Part shown: one piece after another, positions 46,052-55,682 of the stretch
Position numbering within the stretch: position 1 is the first letter of the stretch
How the letters are laid out: every line of letters begins with the position of its first letter
Source: Vibrio navarrensis
GTDB lineage: Bacteria > Pseudomonadota > Gammaproteobacteria > Enterobacterales > Vibrionaceae
Direction: 5' to 3'
Assembly (NCBI RefSeq): GCF_015767675.1
Contig: NZ_CP065219.1
Coordinates: forward strand, 1-64,000
DNA length: 64,000 nucleotides
The notes under the pieces: generated by a model
The model's database searches: none
What the model was told of the DNA's origin: nothing
Seen by the model: the letters and a program-made list of their open reading frames with translations, nothing else
Translations under genes and position numbers: made by a program

Positions 46052-47212
46052 TTATGATTCAAATTGGTGGATGATCACGCCTTGCACGACACGGTTGACT
46101 TCGCCCGTTGGGCAAGGATTATCAGGTGTAATGTCTAGCGCTAACGAATGGAAGAATGAGTACTCTTGAGCCACAATTAAGTATGGGAAAATCAACTCAA
46201 CATCAGAAGCCGCTTCTAGGCCATCAATATGCAGGTAGTGACCATCAGTGACAATATCATCTAGTTGCGCAGCAACTGCCACCACTTGTAGTGCTAGGTT
46301 ATCACGACGTAATTCTGTCAACAGGTCTAAGTCGTATTGACGTGTGTATGGGTTATTCGAGATGTAGACCATGACCAATGTTTCATCATCAATAATTGAC
46401 TTAGGACCGTGACGGAAACCAAGTGGCGAATCGTACATAGCAACCACTTTGCCCGCCGTCAGCTCTAGTAATTTTAGAGCAGACTCTTGAGCCAGACCTT
46501 GGAAACCACCGGAACCGATATAGATCACACGTTTTGCATCTTTCGCCACGATGTCACGAATTGGTGCACACACGTCTTGGATCAGCTTTTTAGATTGTTC
46601 ACATACTTTCTCGAAATCTTGTGAACTGGCTTTGTTGAAAGTTAAGAACGAGAATGCCGCCATCATCATTGAAGAGAATGAGGAAGTCATTGCGAATGAC
46701 TTATCGTTAGTCTCTGCCGGCATCAGTACCGCTAGAGAACGCACATCGCTTTGACAACGGTTGTAAAGCTGACCGTCTGCGTTACAAGTAACCACTAGGT
46801 GGAAACAATCAGACAAGACTTGAGAAGCCAAATCTACCGCACGCACGGATTCTGGTGAGTTACCAGAACGAGCAAATGACACCAACAGTGTTGGGATATC
46901 TTCAGCAAAGTACTGAGATGGGTTTGACACGATGTCTGTGGTCGCAATAGCTTCTACGCGGCAGTTTAATTCTTTCGCTAGGATTGGCGCTAACGCTTTA
47001 CCGGCAAATGCAGACGTACCCGCACCTGTCATCACAATTCGTAAGTTCTCTTTGGCAAACAGTGGCGAAAGAAACGCTTCTGCTTGCGCACGACATTCAT
47101 TCACAATCGCAAGGGTTTTTAACCAACAATCTGGTTGTTGCTCGATTTCTTTTGCTGTCCAGAAACCTTTGTTCGTTTCTAGATCAGCAATGTCAATGCC
47201 TAGGTGTTTCAT
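46052..47212 (-). CDS. agaS: Galactosamine-6-phosphate isomerase/deaminase (SIS family)
   Basis: This 386-residue protein has two sugar-isomerase (SIS) domains. The first contains IVMTGAGTSAFAGKALAP and LVSFARSGNSPESVRAV; the second contains VIYIGSGGFQGLAQESALKLLELTAG. AgaS converts galactosamine 6-phosphate to tagatose 6-phosphate plus ammonia, joining AgaA to the tagatose pathway. It is second in the operon, 20 bp after the kbaZ-type gene, and its last 23 codons are repeated at 5963-6034. Confidence 0.93.
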   Translation of the reverse strand: MKHLGIDIADLETNKGFWTAKEIEQQPDCWLKTLAIVNECRAQAEAFLSPLFAKENLRIVMTGAGTSAFAGKALAPILAKELNCRVEAIATTDIVSNPSQYFAEDIPTLLVSFARSGNSPESVRAVDLASQVLSDCFHLVVTCNADGQLYNRCQSDVRSLAVLMPAETNDKSFAMTSSFSSMMMAAFSFLTFNKASSQDFEKVCEQSKKLIQDVCAPIRDIVAKDAKRVIYIGSGGFQGLAQESALKLLELTAGKVVAMYDSPLGFRHGPKSIIDDETLVMVYISNNPYTRQYDLDLLTELRRDNLALQVVAVAAQLDDIVTDGHYLHIDGLEAASDVELIFPYLIVAQEYSFFHSLALDITPDNPCPTGEVNRVVQGVIIHQFES

Positions 47213-47231
47213 TATTTAGTCACTCGTATAA

Positions 47232-48509
47232 TTAAAACTTACAAGCACGTGCGTAGATTTCTAGCACGGTCTTTTGAATCTTGTTGATAACAAACGCTTT
47301 CGGGTTGTTTTCTATTTCACCGCTACGCAGTGCTGCATAACCTTCAGGTAGGTGTTGGCTCGCAAGCGCAAGAGGTAATCCCTCTTTTAGGTTGGCAAAC
47401 AGCTTGTCAACGGCAGCTTGAATAGTTTCATCTGCCCAGTAGTAACGGATACGATCAGATAGAGAGTAAGAACGTGAAAATTTTTGCTCTGCTTCGTTAC
47501 CGTGGTAGTACTTCGCCCAGTTATCTGGTTTTGCAAGCATCACAGATTCGATAACGTTACGTAGGTTAGAGCGTTGCTCGATAGGTAGTATTTCATCTTC
47601 AATCGCACAGAGACCGTATAGGGCTTCACGCATAGCAAAAGTTAGCTGCGGGCCCACTTTTAAGATCGCAAAGTGATCGCGAACTAATAGAGCGTAGTTT
47701 TCTGGAGATTGGTAATCGGTTGAGTGTGCTTCAAACAGTATATTCTCAAACTCGTTAACCACTTTTGATAGTTCAGCCGCTGACTCTGGTTTGTAATCAA
47801 TCACACTAGAGTGGTCAAACTCAACGGCAGGTTGTACAACCAAGCCTACAACGCGATCCCAACAATCTAAGCCAGCAGCAGCAAATGCGTCCTTGTGTGC
47901 TTTAATAGTTTGACGAGCCGCTTCTGGTGACGTTGGTTGCACTTCGTGTAACTCTTCAGTTTCACCACCCGGTACTGGCACTTCTGTACCAACCACATAT
48001 GTAAATGCCCGTGCAGTACCAAAATTTTTCACTGCTGTGTCTTCTGCAATTTTCGCAAGGCGCGCAGCACGTTCAGCCACGATCTCATCCGTTAAAGACA
48101 CAGGATCATCGGCACATGGCATCGAACAGTCTAAGTGAATTTTCGTAAATCCCGCAGCAACGTAAGTTTCGATAAGTACCTCTGCTTTTGCCATCGCTTC
48201 CGCAGCTGGTTCATCTTGCCAACGGTTTGGACCTAAGTGGTCACCGCCAAGGATCAAGTTTTCAGCGTTAAAGCCATGTGCTTCTGCTAAGTTAAGAACT
48301 AAATCACGGAAGTCAGCAGGTAACATCCCCGTATAGCCGCCGAATTGATCAACTTGGTTCGACGTTGCTTCAATCAAAAGCGGGGATTTGTCTTTTTTCG
48401 CTTGCAGAATAGCTGCTTCAAGAACAAGAGGGTGAGCAGAACATACGGAGTAAATGCCGTTTTCGTTACCAGCTTTATGCTGCTTTACTATGTTCAGTAG
48501 AGTTGTCAT
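47232..48509 (-). CDS. kbaZ: Tagatose-1,6-bisphosphate aldolase non-catalytic subunit
   Basis: ATG 48509 follows TTGGAGTGATTAC. The 425-residue protein matches GatZ/KbaZ/AgaZ: NGIYSVCSAHPLVLEAAILQ at the start, GGDHLGPNRWQDEPAAEAM and HLDCSMPCADDP in the middle, and a C-terminal RYYWADETIQAAVDKLF. KbaZ is needed for stability and full activity of KbaY, encoded at 26647-27501. It heads the long aga-PTS-kdu operon. Its base composition is lower in GC than genes downstream of agaS. Confidence 0.94.
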   Translation of the reverse strand: MTTLLNIVKQHKAGNENGIYSVCSAHPLVLEAAILQAKKDKSPLLIEATSNQVDQFGGYTGMLPADFRDLVLNLAEAHGFNAENLILGGDHLGPNRWQDEPAAEAMAKAEVLIETYVAAGFTKIHLDCSMPCADDPVSLTDEIVAERAARLAKIAEDTAVKNFGTARAFTYVVGTEVPVPGGETEELHEVQPTSPEAARQTIKAHKDAFAAAGLDCWDRVVGLVVQPAVEFDHSSVIDYKPESAAELSKVVNEFENILFEAHSTDYQSPENYALLVRDHFAILKVGPQLTFAMREALYGLCAIEDEILPIEQRSNLRNVIESVMLAKPDNWAKYYHGNEAEQKFSRSYSLSDRIRYYWADETIQAAVDKLFANLKEGLPLALASQHLPEGYAALRSGEIENNPKAFVINKIQKTVLEIYARACKF

Positions 48510-49235
48510 GTAATCACTCCAAAGTGGATCAATTCGGTATAAGTCTTACCCGACGTTTCTATGAAGTTCGAATACGAAAAAGGCGCATGTTGTAAGGTTT
48601 TAAACGATGACGTCTTCGACTACGTCATCCCAATCCAGACGCCAAACTTGCACCAACTTCAGATGAAAGGCCATAGCAACACCGAGTTCATTCGTCATAG
48701 CTACATCAATAAAAACATCATCCAAGCAAAGAATGTTTCCGTCGTTGTAATGCCAGAATTACTGTGTTATCCCCATTTCACAGAGCGACACCCTAGTAAA
48801 AATAAGATGGTGTTTAGACACTTCATAGGTGAAATTGAAAGGAGCAATTTATCCAATTCGAAGTGCCCACTGGTTATTCTGTAATAATAACAAATGAACT
48901 TTCATTTTTCTTCGATTTGATGATACGAAAAAAAACAAAAGCCACACAATACGAAAGCACTGTTTTTTTGATGCATTTCACAAATCACTCCAATTTGTTT
49001 CGATTTCGCATCAAAAATTAACATACAAACCAAATAAAAAGGGAAACGAACCAATTAAAAACAAAATGAAAGTAAGATTTTCTTCGCGGCATTTTTTAAT
49101 TTTCTATGGCATGATTTCCGACTTTTGTGATCTACCAATTCGAAATTCAACTTTCGATCACTTACGATACAAAGAGGTAAGCGTATTAGAAAACAAGTCG
49201 CTTGCAATTTAGAATATTGACAAGAGGAAACCACC
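48510..49235. promoter_or_regulatory. Divergent regulatory region with many TTTCG/CGAAA-type repeats
   Basis: The 726 bases between kbaZ and the third sulfatase carry a cluster of operator-like units. Examples are ATACGAAA near 48924, AATACGAAAG near 48949, TTTGTTTCGATTTCG near 49000, and AAAACAAAATGAAAG at 49058-49072. The last closely fits the repeat structure of AgaR sites. The 107-codon frame at 48561-48884 has no ribosome site or recognised family and is not called. Confidence 0.6.
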
Positions 49236-50804
49236 ATGTCTGTTTCTCGTCGAGACCTGTTGAAAGGGATTGCCGCGACAAGCGTTGTTGCTACAACAGC
49301 CGCTTGTTCTTCAGTCACCTCAAATGGCACTGCTCCTGCTCTGGGTCAGAATAAAAAGCAAAACAACGTAAAAAAACCAAACCTACTGGTTATTTTCCCT
49401 GATGAATGTCGTACTCAGTCACTGGGTTATATGGGGATGGATAAACACACGATGACACCAAACATCGACCGCATGGCGCGTGAAGGTGTCGTTCTCGATC
49501 AAACCATTTCAAATTTCCCGTTATGTACGCCAGCGCGCGGCATGTTCATGACTGGTCAGTACCCGTACCGCAATGGCATTCACGGTAACTGCCATACGCC
49601 GGAAGAAGGCCACTTTGGTGGTTCTAATTTTGGCGTTGAGCTAAAACAGAACGCGATTTGTTGGTCAGATGTGCTGAAAAAACAGGGATACTCACTGGGC
49701 TACCTAGGAAAGTGGCACTTAGACTGCCCGAAACCGCCATTTGTGCCGTCTTACAATAACCCACTCGGTGGCCGTTACTGGAATGACTGGACACCGCTAT
49801 CGCACCGTCACAGTTTTGATTGGTGGTACTCTTACGGTACGTACGATCTGCACATGAATCCAATCTACTGGACTAACGAAACGCCACGTGAAGCACCGTT
49901 GAAAATCAACCAATGGTCACCAGAGCACGAAGCGGACATGGCGATCAAATACCTACGTAACGAAGGTGGTCAATACCGTAATGAGGAAGAACCATTCGCA
50001 CTAGTTGTTTCCATGAACCCACCGCATTCACCGTATGATCAAGTACCAGAGAAATACTTAGAACGCTTTAAGGGCAAAACCTCAAGAGAGATGAACGATC
50101 GTCCAAACGTCGATTGGAACAAAGAATATTTGGAAGGTTACGGCCCTGAGTTCTACAAAGAATACCTCGCCATGATTAACGGTGTTGACGAGCAAGTTGG
50201 TCGTATTGTCGATGAGCTCGACCGCCTCAACCTTGCCGAAGATACGCTTGTCGTCTTCTTCTCTGATCACGGTTGCTGCCTTGGCGCTAATGGCCAGCCA
50301 ACGAAAAACGTGATTTATGAAGAGTCGGTACGTATTCCGATGATTTTCCGTTGGAAAGGCAAACTGATGCCAATGCAAGACGATCTTCTCTTCTCTATCC
50401 CTGACCTATTTCCAACCATGTTGGGTCTGATGGGGTTAGATACTGAGATCCCAGACACGGTAGAAGGCACCAACTACGCGAAAACAGTACAAGGTGAAAA
50501 AGGCGATGAACGTGCCACTTCACAGCTTTATGTGAAGTCACCTTATGGCGCACCGTCCTACGGGCAGCGTGGAGTTCGTACAGAACGCTACACGCTGCAA
50601 GCAACGCGTAAAATTGGTAAGCCAATTGAATACATGTTGTTCGACAACATCGCTGATCCGTTCCAAATGAATAACATTGCGGATAAGCACCCAGAGTTGG
50701 TTGAACAACTGGTACAAACCGAACTCATGCATTGGCTTGAGCACACCGGCGACTCTTGGCGTCCAACAGAAGTGCCAGCTTCTGTGTTAAACGCTTATAT
50801 CTAA
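49236..50804 (+). CDS. Tat-exported lipoprotein sulfatase, Cys-type (S1 family)
   Basis: ATG 49236 follows GAGGAAACCACC. The N-terminus combines a twin-arginine motif (SRRDLLK, residues 4-10) with a lipobox ending TAAC at Cys24, so the folded enzyme is probably exported by Tat and lipid-anchored. The 522-residue sulfatase has the metal motif FPDECRT, formylglycine site Cys97-Thr-Pro-Ala-Arg, GKWHLD and FFSDHGCCLG. The CTPAR form is still a Cys-type site usable by the anSME. It resembles chondroitin-desulfating enzymes of marine bacteria only in a general way, and position specificity is unknown. Its own promoter lies in the shared divergent region. Confidence 0.92.
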   Translation: MSVSRRDLLKGIAATSVVATTAACSSVTSNGTAPALGQNKKQNNVKKPNLLVIFPDECRTQSLGYMGMDKHTMTPNIDRMAREGVVLDQTISNFPLCTPARGMFMTGQYPYRNGIHGNCHTPEEGHFGGSNFGVELKQNAICWSDVLKKQGYSLGYLGKWHLDCPKPPFVPSYNNPLGGRYWNDWTPLSHRHSFDWWYSYGTYDLHMNPIYWTNETPREAPLKINQWSPEHEADMAIKYLRNEGGQYRNEEEPFALVVSMNPPHSPYDQVPEKYLERFKGKTSREMNDRPNVDWNKEYLEGYGPEFYKEYLAMINGVDEQVGRIVDELDRLNLAEDTLVVFFSDHGCCLGANGQPTKNVIYEESVRIPMIFRWKGKLMPMQDDLLFSIPDLFPTMLGLMGLDTEIPDTVEGTNYAKTVQGEKGDERATSQLYVKSPYGAPSYGQRGVRTERYTLQATRKIGKPIEYMLFDNIADPFQMNNIADKHPELVEQLVQTELMHWLEHTGDSWRPTEVPASVLNAYI

Positions 50805-50886
50805 GTCTTACTTAGCGATAATAAAGCCAGCTTTGTGCTTAATGCTGATCGTTTGGCTACTTGAACGACCATAAAGAGGCTCCATA

Positions 50887-50919
50887 ATCGGTCGTAACGT
50901 AAGTTACGACCGATTTTTT
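50887..50919 (+). terminator. Strong terminator-like hairpin just before the intron
   Basis: A 12-bp perfect stem ATCGGTCGTAAC/GTTACGACCGAT with a four-base loop is followed by five T's. It ends one base before the intron's GTGCGCC start. Group IIC introns characteristically insert just downstream of such hairpins. Confidence 0.9.
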
Positions 50920-50920
50920 A

Positions 50921-51577
50921 GTGCGCCGAGCATGGTGTCAACCTAGGAGGTGAAAGTCCTCTACGTACCTTGTCGAGCAGGAAACGTTAGCCTATGCAAG
51001 GGTGTCCATCGTGAGGTGGAATCTCCGAGGCGCCGGCCGGAAGTAAGCAAATGGCAAAAAATAGCTTTGACGAACAGAAATCTGGTAGTAGGCATAGTCA
51101 ACTTGGGTAACCTAGCTAGAGATAGAATAGCCCGAAGTCTCGAACAGAAGTGTGATTATGTAAACCAGGCAGAGCTATGGGAAAGGGTGGCCTCTTACCT
51201 CGGGAGGTCTTATCGCCTGTCTCATTAGAGACTAATTGCAATAGTGATGTTGTGTGATGGGCATAAGAAGTCAGCAGAGGACATAGTACCTAAGATTTAG
51301 GGAAGGCCTGAACCAAGGTTTTAGATAAACAGGTAACAAATTCTCAGTGTGTACGGAGTCTCAGTAAAGAGTAGAACCCCTACAGCTACGTTAGAAATAT
51401 GTTGAGAAGTCGGAAATGGATCTGCAACTAACGAAGAGAGGCAAGACATAGTGGCGTCGGAGTTAAACAGTGAATCTAAGCCAACGAAAGTTGGTATGCC
51501 TTGGAACCGCCGTATGCGACCCACGCTTGTACGGTGGTGTGAGATGACGGAGGCCGTGAGGCCTCCTCCTACTCGAT
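50921..51577 (+). ncRNA. Group IIC intron lacking its maturase gene
   Basis: The 5' end GTGCGCCGAGCATGG, the domain I pieces TGCAAGGGTGTCCATCG and GTGAGGTGGAATCT, and AAGTCAGCAGAGGACATAGT closely follow known bacterial class C introns. The 3' end shows domain V (CGCCGTATGCGACC ... TACGGTGGTGTGAG) and domain VI ending CCTCCTACTCGAT. The whole element is about 657 bases with no reverse-transcriptase frame, so it could move only with help from another intron's protein. Splicing ability is not known. Confidence 0.88.
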
Positions 51578-51579
51578 TG

Positions 51580-52876
51580 TCTGAGTTTTCAAAAGAGTTA
51601 CAAGTGTAGTGGTGAGTTTTGCCACGAGCGCCCAATCGATGTATTTAATAAGCATACCCCTCTGGAATGGGGTGAAGAAGCTGTTCAACAAACTGGGCGA
51701 GTATCGCTCAGAAAACGTCGTCTACCCGCTGAACAAGCTGTTTGGTTAGTGCTCGGTATTGGGCTTCAACGTAATCGTTCCATTCAAGATGTTTGCGATA
51801 AACTGGAATTAGCGTTCCCGGACGTGGAGGGAAAACTTACTCCTATGGCAACGAGTAGTATTATCAAAGGAAAAGAACGTCTTGGAGATAAGCCAATGCG
51901 CTATTTTTTAAAACGACAGCTCAACAATGGGAGCAACAATCAGAGTTTTACAAAGTTTGTGGCTTGAAGCTTCTTAGTGTCGATGGCACCTATTTAAAAC
52001 TCATAATACAGAAGAAAATCAGCATTTTGGTTTTGCTCAAAAGGGAGCATCATTCCCAAGTGTGCTAGCGGTAACATTGATGTCAACACGTAGCATCTTC
52101 TATCTGATGCTGCTTTTGGCCCAGTAACCAATAGTGAAATCTCCTACGCTCAACAACTGGTGGGCTCCGCTCCTGATGACTCATTAACACTCTTTGATAG
52201 AGGGCTAACTTCTGCAGAGTTATTTACCAGCTGGCGTGGCGCGAGTAGCAATAGCCATTGGTTAACCCCCATCAAAGCCAAAATCGTTGAAAGCTACACT
52301 GAACATGATCATCTCATTGATATGCCTGTATCACCCCAAGCTCGAAAGCTGGCCCAATATCTTGGAAAAAAGTGGCGAGATCGACTCATTCTTATCCCAA
52401 CACCTAAAGGTGCACTCAAAGGCTTTATTACTTCTTGCTTATGTCCTGAGCGCTATCCGTTTGATGCTCTAGTAAAAGTGTATTGGGAGCGTTTGGAAAT
52501 CGAACGCAGTTACGGTGAACTCAAGCAGTATCAGTTACAGAACAAGCCAACCTTACGGAGTAAGAAAAAAGTCGGGGTGTATCAGGAGCTATGAGGCATT
52601 TTAATTAGCTACAACATTGTGAGATTGAAAATGGCTGAGATGGCTAAACAACATAAAGTAGAGCCTCTGCGGATCAGCTTCATTAATTCCTTGTTTTTGA
52701 TTATGGATGAAATGATTTGGGCGAGAGACACTCCAAGCCCAGGAGCAATACCAAAAAATTTAAAGAGACTCAGGGATAGCGGGAAGCGGCTTATTCTTCC
52801 AAAAAACAAAAACGAAGACTCTATCCCCGAGCGGTTTTGAAAAAGCCAGTTTCGATTGCCACTCGCTCTTAAGCGA
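51580..52876 (+). pseudogene. IS4-family transposase, frameshifted
   Basis: Joined across frames, the sequence reads as an IS4-type transposase: FCHERPIDVFNKHTPLEWG, QAVWLVLGIGLQRNRSIQD, LLSVDGTYLKL, LTLFDRGLTSAELFTSW, VYWERLEIERSYGELKQY and, at the end, LRISFINSLFLIMDEMIWA. At least three frame changes and no intact start show that it is dead. The Y-E-K/R signature region around WERLEIERSYGELK is still visible. The intron lies directly before the first recognisable codons. Confidence 0.88.
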
Positions 52877-52951
52877 CTGGCATTAAGCGTTTGCTGGCTT
52901 TTCTTTCCACCCACCGTTTTTACTCCTGATGACTACTCTTTAGGTAGTATA

Positions 52952-53635
52952 ATGAAAAAAAATTTACCTTACTCGTTGCAGCATTAAGTTTTTCATTTGG
53001 TTTTGATACGGCGCAACAACTGATAAAAACGCATGCCACGTTAGCCCACAGTGACAAATTCGATAATGGAATCGAAACTGGGTCGTCGAAATGACCGATG
53101 TATCACGTACCGAAATAAAAGGATCAGCACTGGATATTGATGATGGCAACGGCACCACCGTGTGGTTTAAGCACGATATTGACACCCCATCTGCGATTGA
53201 ATTTGATGGTATGGTCTTGCTTAATGGAGGTCCGAATGACCGAAGCACGGATCTCAACTGGTTCTGGATGGCGCAAGTTCAACATTCAAAAAAGCTTTTT
53301 TGAAAAATCAGATTAGCGTGCAGGCGATATGCGCAAGTACGACCCAATGCCCTCTTACTACATTGGTTACGGGGCGAACGATAACTCCACCACTCGCTTC
53401 CGCCGTTATGCCGATGATAGCCCTCGTCTTCCTGAGTACGACGTTTCCGCAAAAGAATTCATGAACTTGCCGAACGTATACACCAAAATTAGATGAACGT
53501 ATCTATGTCTACGTCAATGATAAACAACTGTATGAAATTACCGATGAAGCGCAATTCAAATCGGGTAAATTTGGCGTCCGTACCTGAAAAAGCCACCTAA
53601 AAATTGACAACTTTAAAGTCTACACCTTGAAGTAA
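52952..53635 (+). pseudogene. DUF6250-like secreted carbohydrate-active protein, frameshifted
   Basis: An ATG at 52952 begins a signal-peptide-like stretch (FTLLVAALSFSFG after a frame change). Joined across at least three further frameshifts it reads DNGIETWVVEMTDVSRTEI, DGMVLLNGGPNDRSTDLNW, PMPSYYIGYGANDNSTTRF, RRYADDSPRLPEYD and LKIDNFKVYTLK before a stop at 53635. This is the pattern of DUF6250, found beside polysaccharide lyases and sulfatases. It is a degraded gene of the locus and cannot make a full protein. Confidence 0.72.
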
Positions 53636-53796
53636 GCGTTTTACTTCACTTCAATAGCGTATAATCCATCTGTAGAGTATGCACTATTACATTGCATTTC
53701 CTCATGCCATCCATCTCTGTAACAACTCCCTGCGAATCAGCGCTTAAATCAGGATTAATATCTCATTTTCGATTAACTACCTTTGGTCTTCTTTTG

Positions 53797-53820
53797 TTTT
53801 CGTGTGTGAAGTCACGAAAG
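53797..53820. promoter_or_regulatory. Operator-like inverted repeat upstream of the OprD-type porin
   Basis: TTTCGTG (53798-53804) and CACGAAA (53813-53819) form a perfect dyad around eight bases, about 90 bp before the porin start. Its half-sites match the TTTCG/CGAAA units upstream of kbaY and in other control regions of the locus. Confidence 0.55.
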
Positions 53821-53909
53821 ATTATGAAAGTCAGTAATAAAATTAACCTATTACTTATTCCTTACTATTCCACCCCACTCGATAAAGTGGACATTGGAGC
53901 TGGACTTTT

Positions 53910-55424
53910 ATGGCACGTAAACATCAACCGACCATTTGCGCACGAGCGGTGAAACTGACCCTCGGTGGCGTACTCTTATCTAGTGTATTGGTAGTACCTT
54001 CTATTGCTAGTGCCTCATCTTTAAGCCAAGTCTATAAAGAGGCGACCACAAACGACAAAATCACCGTCTCATTGGTCAACTACTACAAATCGGCACACCG
54101 TTGGGATACCGATGTTAAATACTTTGATGAGAATGGTAAGTTTCGACAATCGGAAGAGGGTCACCACACACAGGCAGAGTGGACGCAATCTGTCGGTATG
54201 TTCTATAACTCTGGCAAGATCAGCCTTGGTGACAGCCCGATAAAAATGAATTTAAACCTTGGCTACTCGCATGTATTTGAGTTGGATAGTCAATACCCAG
54301 GAGGCATGCACAACTGGCATGGCGGGCAAAAATTACTGGAAAGTAAGGACTGTGTCTGGACCGGTGGTGAGAAATTTAAGGGCCAGTACAAATGTTACGA
54401 TGTGGAAGGTTTCGGTAAAGTGCCAATGGCCAATGCCAAGTTTTACTGGAAAGGCGGTAACCTGACCGTCGGTGACGGTTTTTTCAACACCGGTATGATC
54501 ACCACAGCTGCTGCCGATGACGCGACTCTTTCCAGTTACCGCGGGGTAATGCTTCGCCACAAATGGAATAACTACAGTTTTGATGCTGCGTTTGTAACTG
54601 GCTTTATGGACGGCCTAGACGACAAAATGGGCGATCTGACCACCAACAGCAACTACTATGACCCATACCCTAATACTTACGACTACCTCTACACCGGACG
54701 CGTAGATTACCGCGCAGGTCGTGACTGGGGTTATGTATTCTCTTATGGTGAAGCACAAGATTACTTACGTCGCTTCCACACTAACGTCTGGATGAATCAT
54801 ATGATCACGCCAGAAACGAAATTACATTTAAAAGCACAATATTACTACAACAAAGCGGCTGGTGATCTTTGGCACGAAGATGTCGAAAGAGGCGTTGCTG
54901 CCTTTGATGACCACGCCTATCTGATTGCTTACCACGGGAAACTGGAGCGAGATGCATTGGGCTTATGGTACGGCTACCATACGGTTGATGCACCAAGATC
55001 AGATGGCAGAGGCAGTTTCTCTTACGGCTTCGGTGGTGCAAAAGGCTACTTGAGCCTAGTCACTTCGCCAGGTTACTCCTCTTTCCGTAGTGATGGTGGC
55101 CAAGCTCATGTTGTCGGTATCTCTTACGATTTGCGTCATTTCGGCATTCCTGATCTTAAGCTTTCGTACCGTTTCCACTGGGAAAGAAAAGCAGGACAAC
55201 ATTACGACAATAACGACCAGCTCGCGATGGGTCGCGGTGAAGAGCATGTTATCGATGTATTCTATCGCCCACGCTCTGGTTCAATGAAAGGCTTTGAATT
55301 CTTGCTCCGCAGCAGTATGTACCGTCCGGACCGTACTTATGCAAAATTAGTCTCAGAGAGATCAGCAGACCGTGGTGACATCGATGCGATCAAAGCCATT
55401 GTCAGTTACTCATTCAAACTCTAA
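53910..55424 (+). CDS. OprD-family outer-membrane porin (chitoporin-like)
   Basis: ATG 53910 follows GGAGCTGGACTTTT. A signal peptide ends near ASA (about residue 36). The 504-residue protein shows the OprD/ChiP pattern: SLVNYYKSAHRW after the start, YWKGGNLTVGDGFFNTG, LSYRFHWERKAGQHYDNN, GRGEEHVIDVFYRP, and a C-terminal strand ending VSYSFKL. Such porins pass specific oligosaccharides across the outer membrane in vibrios. In this locus it probably passes chondroitin-derived oligosaccharides. It stands alone, with an operator-like site upstream and a terminator downstream. Confidence 0.88.
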   Translation: MARKHQPTICARAVKLTLGGVLLSSVLVVPSIASASSLSQVYKEATTNDKITVSLVNYYKSAHRWDTDVKYFDENGKFRQSEEGHHTQAEWTQSVGMFYNSGKISLGDSPIKMNLNLGYSHVFELDSQYPGGMHNWHGGQKLLESKDCVWTGGEKFKGQYKCYDVEGFGKVPMANAKFYWKGGNLTVGDGFFNTGMITTAAADDATLSSYRGVMLRHKWNNYSFDAAFVTGFMDGLDDKMGDLTTNSNYYDPYPNTYDYLYTGRVDYRAGRDWGYVFSYGEAQDYLRRFHTNVWMNHMITPETKLHLKAQYYYNKAAGDLWHEDVERGVAAFDDHAYLIAYHGKLERDALGLWYGYHTVDAPRSDGRGSFSYGFGGAKGYLSLVTSPGYSSFRSDGGQAHVVGISYDLRHFGIPDLKLSYRFHWERKAGQHYDNNDQLAMGRGEEHVIDVFYRPRSGSMKGFEFLLRSSMYRPDRTYAKLVSERSADRGDIDAIKAIVSYSFKL

Positions 55425-55447
55425 AACCACTCCTTAATTAAAATCCA

Positions 55448-55473
55448 AAGCCAATCTTACGATTGGCTTTTTT
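55448..55473 (+). terminator. Terminator of the porin gene
   Basis: AAGCCAATC-ttac-GATTGGCTT followed by TTTTTT, 24 bp after the stop codon. Confidence 0.9.
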
Positions 55474-55682
55474 TACCTTCAAAAACCTAAAATAAACCAT
55501 CACTTACTTTCAAAGAAGGATAAAACACTTCGAAAACTGGCATAAATCACATTAATGAAAGCTTTAGAAAGTTAATATCACCCCCTAATAACACATTACG
55601 TAAATGAACAAAGCAACCAGCATGCCATCTGCTGACTCGCAGTAGAAAGGCATTGTTGTTCAACCGTAGGAACAAACGCGAT

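Larger units (their letters stand above)
43809..46123 (-). repeat. 2,315-bp inverted duplication, copy 2 (in the intact operon)
   Basis: This block is the reverse complement of 5963-8277. Here it is continuous with full-length agaS on one side and agaF on the other, so it is the original. The copies are about 35.5 kb apart in opposite orientation and could recombine to invert everything between them. Confidence 0.92.
50840..52886 (+). mobile_element. Decayed IS4-family element carrying a group II intron
   Basis: Ends resembling IS4-type inverted repeats are seen: TAATGCTGATCGTTT at 50840 and, inverted, TAATGCCAGTCGCTT ending at 52886. Without the intron (50921-51577) the element would be about 1.39 kb, a normal IS4 size. 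The transposase inside is broken by several frameshifts. The precise ends are approximate. Confidence 0.6.
50823..52901. other. Sulfatase terminator split by an IS4 insertion
   Basis: AAAGCCAGC at 50823-50831 and GCTGGCTTT at 52893-52901 are perfect complements, the second followed by TCTTT. Without the intervening element they would form a normal terminator about 20 bp after the sulfatase stop codon. This suggests the IS4 element landed in the loop. Confidence 0.5.

Noticed and set aside
48561..48884. 107-codon open frame between kbaZ and the third sulfatase
   Set aside because: No ribosome binding site, no recognised family, and it overlaps a regulatory region full of operator-like repeats. 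It could be a relic, but a gene is not supported.
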